Below, piece after piece: positions 26,040 through 34,024 of a stretch of DNA of 64,000 nt (positions within the stretch are counted from its first letter, which is position 1; every line of letters starts with the position of its first letter). The notes under the pieces were generated by a model, which was not told the DNA's origin, did not search any database, and saw nothing but the letters and a program-made list of their open reading frames with translations. Source of the stretch: CAVRJC01 sp963721435 (GTDB lineage Bacteria; Actinomycetota; Acidimicrobiia; IMCC26256; DASPTH01); the NCBI GenBank assembly GCA_963721435.1, contig CAVRJC010000012.1, positions 1,178,001-1,242,000 on the forward strand, given 5' to 3'. Made by a program: the position numbers and the translations under genes.

Positions 26040-27281
26040 GTGGCCGTCAGCACGCGCGGCGTCGCCGCGATCGTCGGCGTTGCCGACGAGGTCTCACCCA
26101 CCGGAGTGCTCGAGCGCTACGGCCGCGATCTGCAGACGTCAGTGGCGCGCGCCGCGCTCGAGGACGCCGGCCTGACGTTCGCCGACGTCGACGGCATCGC
26201 CGCGGTGGGGAACCTGATGCAGGCGTCGGAGCTCGCGGAGCATCTCGGCGTACGGCCGCGCTGGGTCGACAACACGATGACCGGCGGTTCGAGCTTCGAA
26301 GTGCTCGTCCAGCACGCAGTCGCCGCGATCGCGTGCGACATGGCCGAAGTGGTGCTCGTCGTCTACGGCGAGACGCCGCGTGGCGACCGGGCACGCGCCG
26401 GCTCCGTGCCCGAACGGCGAGCCGGGGAGATCCCGTACTGGGTGCAACAGGACACGAACATCCAGGAGTGGGAGGGCCCGTACGGGATCCGCCCGTGGCT
26501 CGGGCCGTACGCGCTGGCGATGCAGCGCCACATGCACTGCTTCGGCACGACGCCCGAGCAGTTCGCCGAGATCGCGGTGTCGACGCGCGAGTGGGCGGCG
26601 ATGAACCCGAACGCCAAGTTGCGGGAGCCGATCACGATCGCCGACGTGCTCGCGTCGCCGTACGAGGTCGCGCCGGTGCACCGCACCGAGGTGTGCCTCG
26701 TGACCGACGGCGGTGGCGCGTGTGTAGTGACGTCGGCGGCCCGTGCCCGTGATCTGCGCCATCCGCCTGCGTACGTGCTCGGCGCAGGCAGTGCCCAGAC
26801 GCACAGCCTGATGATCTCGGAGATGCCCGACCTCACGGTGACCGCAGGCGTGGAGTCGGGTCGGCAGGCGTTCGCGATGGCGGGCTGCACGCCGTCCGAC
26901 GTCGATCTCCTCATGACCTACGACAGCTTCACCGTGACCGTGCTGCTCGCGCTCGAAGACCTCGGGTTCTGCAAGAAGGGCGAAGGCGGCGCGTTCGTCG
27001 AAGACGGCAAGCTGCGGCCAGCCGGCTCCGTGCCTGAACGGAGAAGCGGCTCCGTGCCTGAACGGAGAAGCGGGTCGTTGCCTACGAACACAAATGGCGG
27101 CGGGCTCTGCTACACGCACCCCGGCATGTACGGGATGTTCCTCATCACGGAAGCTGCACGTCAGGTGCGCGGCGACGCGGGCGAGCGCCAGGTGCCCGGG
27201 GTCGAGATCGCGGTCGCGCACGGATGCGGTGTCGTGCTCTCGACCTTCGGCACCCTCGTGCTCGGGAGGGACGCGTCGTGA
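26040..27281 (+). CDS. thiolase-like protein without the nucleophilic cysteine (Ltp2-like), carrying repeat insertions
   Basis: A 413-residue thiolase-fold protein. The place of the active cysteine reads NTMTGGSSFEV, and the GHPxG loop reads YTHPGMYGM. A tyrosine is present in LMTYDSFTV. This pattern resembles steroid side-chain aldolases of the Ltp2 type, which work with a DUF35 partner; the partner gene follows with a GTGA overlap. Compared with the paralogue at 40.0 kb it has extra GSVPERR-containing segments. These are encoded by copies of the 20-base repeat at 26398 and 27022-27065, inserted without loss of frame. Start GTG 26040. Confidence 0.92.
   Translation: MAVSTRGVAAIVGVADEVSPTGVLERYGRDLQTSVARAALEDAGLTFADVDGIAAVGNLMQASELAEHLGVRPRWVDNTMTGGSSFEVLVQHAVAAIACDMAEVVLVVYGETPRGDRARAGSVPERRAGEIPYWVQQDTNIQEWEGPYGIRPWLGPYALAMQRHMHCFGTTPEQFAEIAVSTREWAAMNPNAKLREPITIADVLASPYEVAPVHRTEVCLVTDGGGACVVTSAARARDLRHPPAYVLGAGSAQTHSLMISEMPDLTVTAGVESGRQAFAMAGCTPSDVDLLMTYDSFTVTVLLALEDLGFCKKGEGGAFVEDGKLRPAGSVPERRSGSVPERRSGSLPTNTNGGGLCYTHPGMYGMFLITEAARQVRGDAGERQVPGVEIAVAHGCGVVLSTFGTLVLGRDAS
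26398..26417 (-). repeat. single copy of the 20-base in-frame element
   Basis: CCGGCTCCGTGCCCGAACGG, exact consensus. It is followed by CGAGCCGG, so that CCGGCTC and GAGCCGG form a 7-bp stem around it. It is read as GSVPERR within the thiolase-like gene. Confidence 0.9.
27022..27065 (-). repeat. two tandem copies of the element (24-base period)
   Basis: Copies at 27022-27041 and 27046-27065 share a C-to-T change (GTGCCTGAACGG) and an AGAAGC linker. CTCCGT and ACGGAG form a 6-bp stem. They encode two GSVPERRS units that are absent from the paralogue at 40.0 kb. Confidence 0.92.
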
Positions 27282-27682
27282 GGCTCCCGTGGCAGCCACC
27301 CGACCTGATCGCGGCCGAGCCGTTCTGGGCCGCCGCGGCGCGGGGCGTGCTGTCGGTGCCGTGGTGCCCGCACTGCGAGGCGCCGGTGCTGTACCCGCGC
27401 GACTTCTGCCCACGGTGTCATGCGACTGATCTCGCGTGGCGTGACCTCTCGGGGCGCGGTTCGGTCTACTCGTACGCAGTCGAGACGCGCTCGCTCCCCG
27501 GCTGCGACCTCGAGCCTCCTTTTGTCATCGCGCTCGTCGACCTCGACGAAGGCGGACGGCTCCCGACCAACGTCCTCGCCTCACCGGACGACGTCGAGAT
27601 CGGTACCGCCGTGGAAGTCGTGTTCACCGAGATCGACGACGGCCGCCACATCCCCCGTTTCCGCCCAAGCTCGGCGAGCTGA
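27278..27682 (+). CDS. DUF35 OB-fold/zinc-ribbon protein
   Basis: A 134-residue partner protein. An N-terminal helix (AAEPFWAAAARG) is followed by a rubredoxin-like zinc ribbon with C30, C33, C44 and C47 (CPHC, CPRC), then an OB-fold beginning GRGSVYSYAVETR. DUF35 proteins form complexes with thiolase-like enzymes; in steroid degradation the Ltp2/DUF35 pair is a retro-aldolase. The start is GTG 27278, overlapping the thiolase-like stop (GTGA). A longer frame upstream would overlap that gene further. It converges on the methyltransferase gene. Confidence 0.92.
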   Translation: MRLPWQPPDLIAAEPFWAAAARGVLSVPWCPHCEAPVLYPRDFCPRCHATDLAWRDLSGRGSVYSYAVETRSLPGCDLEPPFVIALVDLDEGGRLPTNVLASPDDVEIGTAVEVVFTEIDDGRHIPRFRPSSAS

Positions 27683-27701
27683 TCGAGCTCGGCCTGCAGG
27701 G

Positions 27702-28523
27702 TCACGTTCGAAGCACGGCGAGGATGTGGGTGCCGCTGTCGAGGGCGCCGGGCTCGCGGCACAGCTTGAGCTCCCAGTCGAGGATTTGCGCTCGTTCCGC
27801 GTCGGTCGCGGCGTCGAGGGCGTCGTCGTGTTGCGCGGTGACGAAGTTCGCCGCGGAAGCGCACACGATCTCGCCGTGTGCCGACAGCAGGTCCGACAGC
27901 TCAGACCACCGGTACATGTGACATTCATGCCCGCGGTTGGTGGCACGCGCGAGATCACCGGTCTCGAGGACCTCGTCGTTGTGGGTCGGTCCGAACTCGC
28001 GACCCTCCGCGAGCACTTGGGGGAGGAACCTTCGAACCACGCCGAGGCTCGACATGACGCTCACGAGCACGTGACCGCCTGGCCGCGTGACTCGGCAGAG
28101 CTCGGCGACGGCGGCATCGGCGCGATCCATCGTGTAGCTGATGGGCCCGCCGAAGCATACGACTGCGTCGAAGGTATCGTCGGCGAATTCGGAGAGGTCA
28201 CAGATGTCAATGCGCGTACGAGCGACGACAGCGTCCTCGGGCCCAGCTGTCCCCACTCGTTCAGCGTTGAGCCGCAACTGCACCGGAGAGATGTCACCGA
28301 CGTGCACACGTGCCCCCAGGTTCGCGAGCTCGATCGTGAACCGGCCCGGTCCTGCACCCACGTCGAGGACGAGATCGCCGGCGTGGACGAACTCCGTGAG
28401 TACTCGTTGATGGACCGCGAAGCTCGTACGGGCGGCCCAGGACGCTTCGTGACGATCCCATTCGAGCTCGCCGTAGGCGTCGTAGTGCTGCGCCGTGTAC
28501 TCCGGATCGTGCGACAACGGCAT
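27702..28523 (-). CDS. SAM-dependent methyltransferase
   Basis: An intact class I methyltransferase of 273 residues. The SAM-binding motif VLDVGAGPGRFTIEL is near residue 53, the acidic residue of motif II is in VHVGDISPVQ, and DAVVCFGGPISY is the motif IV region. The N-terminus MPLSHDPEYTAQHYDAYGELEWDR resembles small-molecule methyltransferases. ATG 28523 is preferred over a GTG one codon upstream. Its substrate is not suggested by the neighbours, a broken phosphotransferase and DUF35. Confidence 0.9.
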   Translation of the reverse strand: MPLSHDPEYTAQHYDAYGELEWDRHEASWAARTSFAVHQRVLTEFVHAGDLVLDVGAGPGRFTIELANLGARVHVGDISPVQLRLNAERVGTAGPEDAVVARTRIDICDLSEFADDTFDAVVCFGGPISYTMDRADAAVAELCRVTRPGGHVLVSVMSSLGVVRRFLPQVLAEGREFGPTHNDEVLETGDLARATNRGHECHMYRWSELSDLLSAHGEIVCASAANFVTAQHDDALDAATDAERAQILDWELKLCREPGALDSGTHILAVLRT

Positions 28524-28618
28524 CACCGAAGCCTACGAAGCACCCGTCTGCGCGTCCTGCCCCATTTCTTCTGGCCTTGGATACCGCTCAGCATGATCAA
28601 CGGCCACAAGAACGGCGG

Positions 28619-29310
28619 TTACCACGTGGTTGCGAGCTCGAGGGTGCGTTCCGCGGTCCAGTCGAGGCTGGTCCAGTCCCCGGTGAACCCCTGGTAGCTC
28701 ATGGTGCCGAGCCCGACGTGGATCTCGTAGTAGCGCACACGCTCGTCGAAGTCGGGGACATCGAGTCTCTTGTCGTCGTAGAGGAAGTCGCCGTACAGAG
28801 CGCACTGCCAGTCGAACACGGCCGCGACGCGGTCGTCGCCGACGAGCACGTTCCGGTGCAGCAGGTCCGAATGCACGACGTGCCGGATCTCCGGGCACAC
28901 GTCGACGAGTGATGCCAAGCGAACACACGCGTCGTTGAACGCGGCTTCGGCATCGGGTTTCGTGGCGAGCTGTTCGCGCCACCCGTAGGTCCGTCGATCG
29001 GGATGGTCGGTCGCAACTCCGAGGAGGTGGGCGCGCCACGACGAGCGCTCGGCGACGCCTTCGCCGCGCCAACTCCCCGCTCCCACGATCGACGCCAGCG
29101 GCACCGAGCGCATCGCGTCGAGCATGCCGAGCACGGAGGGCAGCGCCCGCCGGAGCCCGGCTTCGTCGAGCTCCTCCAGGAAGTCGCCGAACCCGCTTAG
29201 GCCGTCGACCACTCGCCTCGCGGCACCGCGGTGACGTCGCCGGCCCTGTCGCCGAACCGCGTTTCGAGGAACGCGGCCGCCATCTCGCTGTCGATTGGGG
29301 GTGCGTGCAC
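28619..29310 (-). pseudogene. aminoglycoside phosphotransferase-like gene with an internal deletion
   Basis: The C-terminal lobe is clear: VVHSDLLHRNVLVGDDRVAAVFDWQCALYGDFLYD contains the catalytic HxDLxxxN loop and the metal-binding aspartate. The N-terminal start, read from GTG 29310 behind a GGAGGGA site (MAAAFLETRFGDRAGDVTAV, then PRGEWSTA), is in another frame and stops at once. The roughly 70-80 residues with the ATP-binding lysine that should lie between are absent. A deletion plus frame change has probably killed the gene. The original role would be phosphorylation of a small hydroxyl compound. Confidence 0.65.
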
Positions 29311-29361
29311 GATCGTCCCTCCGCTCCGACGATCATCGCAGGACCGGTCCGTTCGCACACT

Positions 29362-29375
29362 CGTTCAGTTGAACG
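29362..29375. promoter_or_regulatory. palindrome, possible operator
   Basis: CGTTCA-GT-TGAACG is a 6-bp inverted repeat with a 2-base centre. It lies in the 122-base divergent gap between the broken phosphotransferase and the hotdog gene. ATTGAATGGGG follows it. A TetR- or GntR-type protein could bind here; none is encoded nearby. Confidence 0.35.
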
Positions 29376-29432
29376 ATTGAATGGGGTGCGGCCGGGAGGT
29401 CAGGATCTCCGGAAACGTTGGGGGATGCGCAC

Positions 29433-29888
29433 ATGACGGATGCCGCGGTCGGCGAACGGCCACCGATACGGGCACAGGGGACCACTGCGATCGACCCGTG
29501 GCTGGCACGCGAGTACGCCCGCCTGCTCGAGGTCGAGAATCCGCTCTACACCGACGCCCGCGAGGCGCGCGCCGCCGGGTTCCGTGACGCGCTCGTCCCG
29601 GAGGGTCAGCTCTTCCTCGCCTGCCGCGTCGGCGACGAAGGCGCGCCGCCCCGCGACGCCCTCGGGTTGCCGGAGGGATTCGGGTCGGTGGTCACCGGCA
29701 TCAGCACCGAGTACCTGCGGCCGGTCGAGGCGGGCCAGGCGTTCACCGTGCGCGTTCGCCGCATCGACGCGGGCATGAAGCCCACTGATCGCGTCCGTGA
29801 GTTCCACGTGATCGAGTACGAGCTCACCGACGTCGACGGCGAGGTCGCGGTGCGCCAGCGCCTCACCATCGCCGAGTTCCGCACCTGA
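29433..29888 (+). CDS. FAS1-like/MaoC N-terminal hotdog dehydratase
   Basis: A 151-residue single hotdog domain resembling the MaoC dehydratase N-terminal (FAS1-like) family. Features include the start helix IDPWLAREYARLLEVENPLYTD, VPEGQLFLACR, and TGISTEYLRPVEAGQAFTVRVR. Such proteins usually pair with a MaoC C-terminal partner to hydrate enoyl-CoAs; a MaoC gene lies at 32.7 kb on the other strand. ATG 29433 is preferred over an in-frame TTG five codons upstream. A crotonase gene follows after two bases. Confidence 0.85.
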   Translation: MTDAAVGERPPIRAQGTTAIDPWLAREYARLLEVENPLYTDAREARAAGFRDALVPEGQLFLACRVGDEGAPPRDALGLPEGFGSVVTGISTEYLRPVEAGQAFTVRVRRIDAGMKPTDRVREFHVIEYELTDVDGEVAVRQRLTIAEFRT

Positions 29889-29890
29889 CC

Positions 29891-30868
29891 ATGCCTGATT
29901 CCCGTTCGGGCACGGAGCCTGATTCCCGTTCGGGCACGGAGCCTGATTCCCGTTCGGGCACGGAGCCGGCCGTCCTGGTCGAGCCCGGACGCGTCGCGAC
30001 GGTTCGCATCAACCGACCTGAGAAGCGCAACGCGTTGCGAGCGCGCGATGCCGTCGAGCTCGCGAGCACGATCGACGCGCTCGGCCGCGATCCCGAGGTG
30101 CGGTGTGTGCTGCTCGGTGGCACCGACGGCTGGCTCTGCGCGGGCGGGGACCTGTCGGACGACGCCGCGGTCACTCCCGACGACGCCGCGCTCCAGATCG
30201 AGCAGTACCAGAGCGCGATGCGCGCGGTGCTGGACGCCGACGTGCCGGTCGTCGTGGTGCTCGAAGGCGCGGCAGTCGGCGCGGGAGCTGCGTTCGCGCT
30301 CGCGGCCGACGTGTGCGTCGCCGCACCCGACAGCCGGATCACGGTGCCGTGGATCACCCGTGGGCTCGTTCCCGACACGGGAGTCGCCTTCTTCCTCGCC
30401 CGCCAGGTCGGCGCGGCGCGGGCGAAGGCCTGCCTGCTCGCGGGGGGCGCCATCACGGCCGCACAGGCCGTGGAGTGGGGGCTCGTGGCCGGGGTGCACG
30501 ACGATGTGTGGATGGCTGCACGGGAATGGGCCGAGCGCCTTGCCGCCGGGCCACCGATCGCGACCATTCTCACCAAGCGACTCCTCAACCACGCGCTGTT
30601 CGACGACCTCGACGGCTATCTCGAGCGCGAGCAGGCGGCGATGGTCGACGTGTTCGCCTCCGGCGAGCCCGCTGAGGGATTCGCCGCGTTCATCGAGAAG
30701 CGCCCACCGAACTTTGACGACCTGTCAATGAGCGACACGCACTGGACGCGCGACGACCTCGAAGAAGAGTTCCCCCTGAGCTCGCGCTCGAATCGGGCGA
30801 CGGTGTCTCCGTCGTCACGTTGCGCGGGCGAATCGTGTCGTGGAACGCCGCCGCCGAGGAGTCGTTGA
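29891..30868 (+). CDS. enoyl-CoA hydratase/isomerase with a repeat-encoded N-terminus
   Basis: A crotonase of about 280 residues. The body from AVLVEPGRVATVRINRPEKR shows the oxyanion segment GWLCAGGDLS and LEGAAVGAGAAFALAADVCVA. Residues 2-26 are three DSRSGTEP units encoded by a 24-base repeat, which is not part of the family. The natural end is expected near 30731, at IEKRPPNFDD. In this sequence the frame continues without a stop through the start of the next gene to 30868. This is either a lost base before the overlapping TGA or a real read-through. Confidence 0.87.
   Translation: MPDSRSGTEPDSRSGTEPDSRSGTEPAVLVEPGRVATVRINRPEKRNALRARDAVELASTIDALGRDPEVRCVLLGGTDGWLCAGGDLSDDAAVTPDDAALQIEQYQSAMRAVLDADVPVVVVLEGAAVGAGAAFALAADVCVAAPDSRITVPWITRGLVPDTGVAFFLARQVGAARAKACLLAGGAITAAQAVEWGLVAGVHDDVWMAAREWAERLAAGPPIATILTKRLLNHALFDDLDGYLEREQAAMVDVFASGEPAEGFAAFIEKRPPNFDDLSMSDTHWTRDDLEEEFPLSSRSNRATVSPSSRCAGESCRGTPPPRSR
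29902..29969 (+). repeat. three tandem copies of the element (24-base period)
   Basis: Copies start at 29902, 29926 and 29950, each CCGTTCGGGCACGGAGCC followed by TGATTC linkers (the last by GG). They lie directly behind the ATG of the crotonase and are read as RSGTEP, a phase not used at any other locus. Confidence 0.93.
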
Positions 30869-31377
30869 AGATCCCGCGCGACAAGGCCGTGGGCGCGCTG
30901 ATGGCCGACATCTCGCGCACGCCGGAGACGTGGGAGGCGAACTGGGGCCACCACATCACAACAGTCGGCGCGCACCTCAGCGGGAACCCGCCGGTGCGGC
31001 GCGTGCTCAACACGCGCGACAACACCAACACCCCTGTGCTCGTGCACGTGTCGTCGCTCATGCTGTCGCTGGATCGCCGACTGCCACTGCTCGTCTACTC
31101 GTTCACCGTCGAGCACCTGGCCGAGGGTGACGAACCGCAGTACCAGCCGCCGCTCGGGCTCACCGCGCGCGAGTGGGAGGTGTCGTGCCTGCTGATGAGC
31201 GGGCTCGGGACGAGCGAGATCGCGCGTGAGCTGTCGATCGCGTACGCGACCGTCCGCGCGCACATCCGCAACATCCTGGTGGCGCTGGACGCCAACACGC
31301 GGACGCAGGCGATGATGCGGCTCTGGAGCCGGTACGGCATCCCGGAGATGGCCGAATGGCCCCAACGCCCCCTCTGA
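30728..31377 (+). CDS. PAS domain/LuxR-type HTH regulator, frame interrupted near 30777
   Basis: A regulator of about 216 residues. An N-terminal PAS-like domain includes GRIVSWNAAAEESLKIPRDK and the segment VHVSSLMLSLDRRLPLLVYS. The C-terminal LuxR helix-turn-helix is LGLTAREWEVSCLLMSGLG followed by TSEIARELSIAYATVRAHIRN. One base is lost in a CCCCC run near 30777, so the ATG at 30728 is in frame with the upstream crotonase instead. It is the only ordinary transcription regulator in the window and may control the surrounding acyl-CoA genes; the PAS ligand is unknown. Confidence 0.85.
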
Positions 31378-31395
31378 GCGAGGTGGGACGATGCG

Positions 31396-32142
31396 TCAGG
31401 GGAGCATGCCGCCGTCGACGATCAGGACGGCGCCGGTGATGAAGCCGGCGTCGGGGCCGGTGAGGAACAGCGCGGCGCCGACGATCTCGTCGGGGTCGGC
31501 GATGCGGTGCTGGGCCATCGAGCCGAGCATGACGGCGCGGTAGTCGTCCTGCGCGAAGAGGCCGGACACCATCTCGGTGGCGAACGGGCCGGGTGCGATG
31601 GCGTTCACGCGCACGCCGAGGTCGGCCCATTCGAGTGCCATGGCCTTGCTGAGCGTGATGAGCGCGGCCTTGGTGGCCGCGTACGGAGCGAGCTGCGGCT
31701 CGGGTGCGAACGCGGACCGGCTGGCGATGTTGAGGATCGCGCCGCCGCCCTGCTCCGCCATGTGCCGCGCCGAGAGGCGCGCCAATCGCAGCGGCCCGAT
31801 GACGTTGACCGCGAACAGCTTCGTGACGAGCTCGTCGGGGAAGTCGAGCAGTGGCGCGACCACCGGATTGGTCGCGGCGTTGTTCACCACGACGTCGATG
31901 CGCCCGAACTCCTGCATGGTCGTGTCGACCAGCGCGTCGATCTCTTCGGGGTTGCCCATGTGCGCCGCGACCGCCAGCGCGGTGACGCCGTCGGCGCGGA
32001 GCTCCTCGGCCACCACGTCGCACCGGCCCTGATCGCGGCTGGTGACCACGACCCGCGCGCCGTCACGACCGAAGCCGCGCGCCATCGCGCGCCCGATTCC
32101 CTTCGATGCGCCGGTGACCACGACGACCCGACCGTCGCTCAT
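31396..32142 (-). CDS. short-chain dehydrogenase/reductase
   Basis: An intact SDR of 248 residues with VTGASKGIGRA, VNNAATNP, the catalytic serine in NIASRSAF, YAATKAAL and the C-terminal ITGAVLIVDGGMLP. ATG 32142 is preferred over the GTG one codon before. It follows the hypothetical gene by 25 bases and, with that gene and MaoC, forms a minus-strand unit headed by the promoter near 33.2 kb. It converges on the LuxR regulator gene. Confidence 0.94.
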   Translation of the reverse strand: MSDGRVVVVTGASKGIGRAMARGFGRDGARVVVTSRDQGRCDVVAEELRADGVTALAVAAHMGNPEEIDALVDTTMQEFGRIDVVVNNAATNPVVAPLLDFPDELVTKLFAVNVIGPLRLARLSARHMAEQGGGAILNIASRSAFAPEPQLAPYAATKAALITLSKAMALEWADLGVRVNAIAPGPFATEMVSGLFAQDDYRAVMLGSMAQHRIADPDEIVGAALFLTGPDAGFITGAVLIVDGGMLP

Positions 32143-32167
32143 CACGTCACCGGATCAGCCACGTCGA

Positions 32168-32740
32168 TCAGAACGCGTAACGGGTCGGGAGCTCGGACGC
32201 GCCCTGCATCCACTCCTGGCACGCCCGTTCGAGCGTCAGAATGTCGCGCACGACCTCGGGGACGGGGTTGGCGGCGAGTGCCGACCACCGCTCGGCCGCA
32301 CGCACGTATCCGTCGCCGAGCTGATCGATGCGCTCGTCGTCGAACTCGTCGCCGGCGTCGAGCAGGAACCGCCCGACGAGTCGTCGACTGTCGGCGAGGT
32401 CGTCGAGCAGCGCGTTGCACGCGTCGGGCTCGTCGTCGAGCGCGGCGAGGAGGACGCCGGCGTCAGGCACGTTCCCGAGCGCGGCCTCGAGGTCGCTCGC
32501 GACTTGCGCGAAACGCGTGCGGAGTGCGGTGGCGCGCTCCGACTTGGTGAGCTCGGCGGACTCCGCGTCGAATGCATCCTGCACGCGCGTGGCGAGATCC
32601 TCCGGCACACCGCTGACGAACTGGCCGTGCCCGATCGCCACGATGTGCAGATCGATCGCGACGGGCACGCCGAGCACCGATGCCGGTGGTTGGTCGAGCT
32701 CCGCGGCCAGCTCACCGACGAGCTCGCGCAGGGTGCTCAT
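32168..32740 (-). CDS. hypothetical helical protein
   Basis: I do not recognise a family. The 190-residue product is acidic and apparently mostly helical, with no signal peptide or membrane segment. Its N-terminus (TLRELVGELAAELDQPPASVLG) and C-terminus (LTLERACQEWMQGASELPTRYAF) look well formed. The start overlaps the MaoC stop (ATGA), so it is made together with MaoC and may assist or be regulated with the acyl-CoA enzymes. Confidence 0.8.
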   Translation of the reverse strand: MSTLRELVGELAAELDQPPASVLGVPVAIDLHIVAIGHGQFVSGVPEDLATRVQDAFDAESAELTKSERATALRTRFAQVASDLEAALGNVPDAGVLLAALDDEPDACNALLDDLADSRRLVGRFLLDAGDEFDDERIDQLGDGYVRAAERWSALAANPVPEVVRDILTLERACQEWMQGASELPTRYAF

Positions 32741-33162
32741 TCACCGGCTCCGTGCCCGAACGGCAAGGTTGCGAGTACCACGGTTGCGACCGCGACGACA
32801 CGCGGTTCGGCGGTGCCGTCGCTCGCACGCACTTCGGCGCGGAGCGCGTCGCCGTCGACCTCGTAGTCGATCGTGACGGTGTCACCCACGAGGAACGGCG
32901 CACGGAAGCGGAGGTCGATCGCGCGGACTCGTGGCGCACCAGCTCGCCGTTCCGGCACGGAGCCGGCTGCGGATCCGATGTCGGAGAGGATCCAGCCCTG
33001 GAGCAGGGTCCCCGGCCCGATGACGCCGGGCATCCCGATCTCGTGGGCGAAGTCGAGGTCGTAGTGCGCGGGGTTGTAGTCGTTCAGCAAGGTGGCGAGG
33101 CGCACGAGGAGCTCACTCGTGACCGGGCCGTGCTCACGCTGGAAGCTCGTGGTGTCGGACAT
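32737..33162 (-). CDS. MaoC-like dehydratase (hotdog) with two repeat insertions
   Basis: A 141-residue MaoC hotdog. The hydratase motif region NDYNPAHYDLDFAHEIGMPG is followed by VIGPGTLLQGWI, containing the usual Asp and His. The loop after it contains GSVPERRAG and the C-terminus ends PFGHGAGE; both are encoded by the 20-base element (32947 and 32744). Start ATG 33162 is chosen because a TTGACC/AATGAT promoter ends nine bases before it. It likely hydrates an enoyl-CoA together with the FAS1-like protein at 29.4 kb. Confidence 0.9.
   Translation of the reverse strand: MSDTTSFQREHGPVTSELLVRLATLLNDYNPAHYDLDFAHEIGMPGVIGPGTLLQGWILSDIGSAAGSVPERRAGAPRVRAIDLRFRAPFLVGDTVTIDYEVDGDALRAEVRASDGTAEPRVVAVATVVLATLPFGHGAGE
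32744..32763 (-). repeat. copy of the element at the 3' end of the MaoC gene
   Basis: Exact CCGGCTCCGTGCCCGAACGG. Read on the MaoC strand as PFGHGAG; the stop codon follows one codon later. Confidence 0.9.
32947..32966 (+). repeat. variant copy of the element inside the MaoC gene
   Basis: CCGTTCCGGCACGGAGCCGG, one base off consensus. It is read on the gene strand as GSVPERR, a different phase from the copy at the end of the same gene. Confidence 0.85.
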
Positions 33163-33171
33163 CGCGCCGAG

Positions 33172-33216
33172 ATCATTGGTCGCGACGGGCGCGCGGTCAA
33201 TCGTCCAATTGGGGTA
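33172..33216 (-). promoter_or_regulatory. promoter of the MaoC unit with a shared upstream block
   Basis: On the minus strand TTGACC (33195-33200) and AATGAT (33172-33177) are 17 bases apart, ending nine bases before the ATG. The block TACCCCAATTGG, three bases, ATTGACCGCG (33192-33216) recurs almost unchanged before the acyl-CoA ligase at 35.8 kb, so a common regulator probably binds here. Confidence 0.55.
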
Positions 33217-33254
33217 TTGGCCCGCCGGCGAGCGTCGTGGGAGAGTTGGTGCTG

Positions 33255-34010
33255 ATGAGCGACTTGTTGACATGGCCCAAGGCGATGAAGGGCGTCGGCC
33301 GTGAGCTGAGCCCCCAGCAGCAGCTCGCGTGCCTCCTCCGGATCACCGCGTCGGAAGGCTGGACCGAGAACGTGGCCGGCCACATCACGGTGATGCAGGA
33401 GGGCACCGACAACTTCTGGGTGAACCCGTGGGGCATCTGGTGGGAAGAGGTCTGCGCCTCCGACATCATCGTCGTCGACCGCGACGGTCATGCCGTCGAC
33501 GGCCGCTGGGACGTCACCCCCGCGATCAACATCCATACCGAGATACACCGTCGCCGCGCCGACGCCAAGGTGCTCGTGCACAACCACCCCTACTACGCGA
33601 CGCTGCTCGGGATCCTGGGAGAGGCGCCGCGACTCCTGCACCAGAACTTCGCCGCGTTCGCGGGTGACATCGCGCTGGTGGACGAGTACTCGGGCGTCGT
33701 GAACTCGATCGAGGAAGGCGAGGTGTTCGCCGATCAGGTGGGCGACGCGTCGGCGGTGCTGCTGCGCAACCACGGTGCGATCATCGTCGCGCCGACCGTC
33801 GAAGAGGCGGCGTGGAAGTCCGCCTTGTTCGAGCGCATGTGCCACATGACGTACGACGCGTTGATCAGCGAGCGCCACGCACGCGAGCTCGACCTCGACC
33901 CTGCGCAGCTCGGGGCGATCAAGGCGCAGCTCCACCAGAACTGCCCGCAGTACTACTGGGACGGCGCGTGCCGTCGCCTCATCGCCGCGGAGCCCGACGT
34001 CCTCGACTGA
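33255..34010 (+). CDS. class II aldolase/adducin family protein
   Basis: A 251-residue zinc aldolase-fold protein with the metal histidines in VLVHNHPYYA and LLRNHGAIIV and a conserved GHITVMQEGTDNFWVNPWG region. ATG 33255 is chosen; a GTG six codons upstream is possible. It resembles the protein at 3.9 kb, another class II aldolase next to acyl-CoA genes. It is divergent from MaoC and convergent with the acyl-CoA ligase, so it is a single-gene unit. Confidence 0.92.
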   Translation: MSDLLTWPKAMKGVGRELSPQQQLACLLRITASEGWTENVAGHITVMQEGTDNFWVNPWGIWWEEVCASDIIVVDRDGHAVDGRWDVTPAINIHTEIHRRRADAKVLVHNHPYYATLLGILGEAPRLLHQNFAAFAGDIALVDEYSGVVNSIEEGEVFADQVGDASAVLLRNHGAIIVAPTVEEAAWKSALFERMCHMTYDALISERHARELDLDPAQLGAIKAQLHQNCPQYYWDGACRRLIAAEPDVLD

Positions 34011-34016
34011 TCGAGG
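34001..34016. terminator. short stem-loop between convergent genes
   Basis: CCTCGA and TCGAGG form a 6-bp stem with loop CTGA. The stem covers the aldolase stop and ends nine bases before the ligase stop. Confidence 0.35.
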
Positions 34017-34024
34017 CGACCAGT

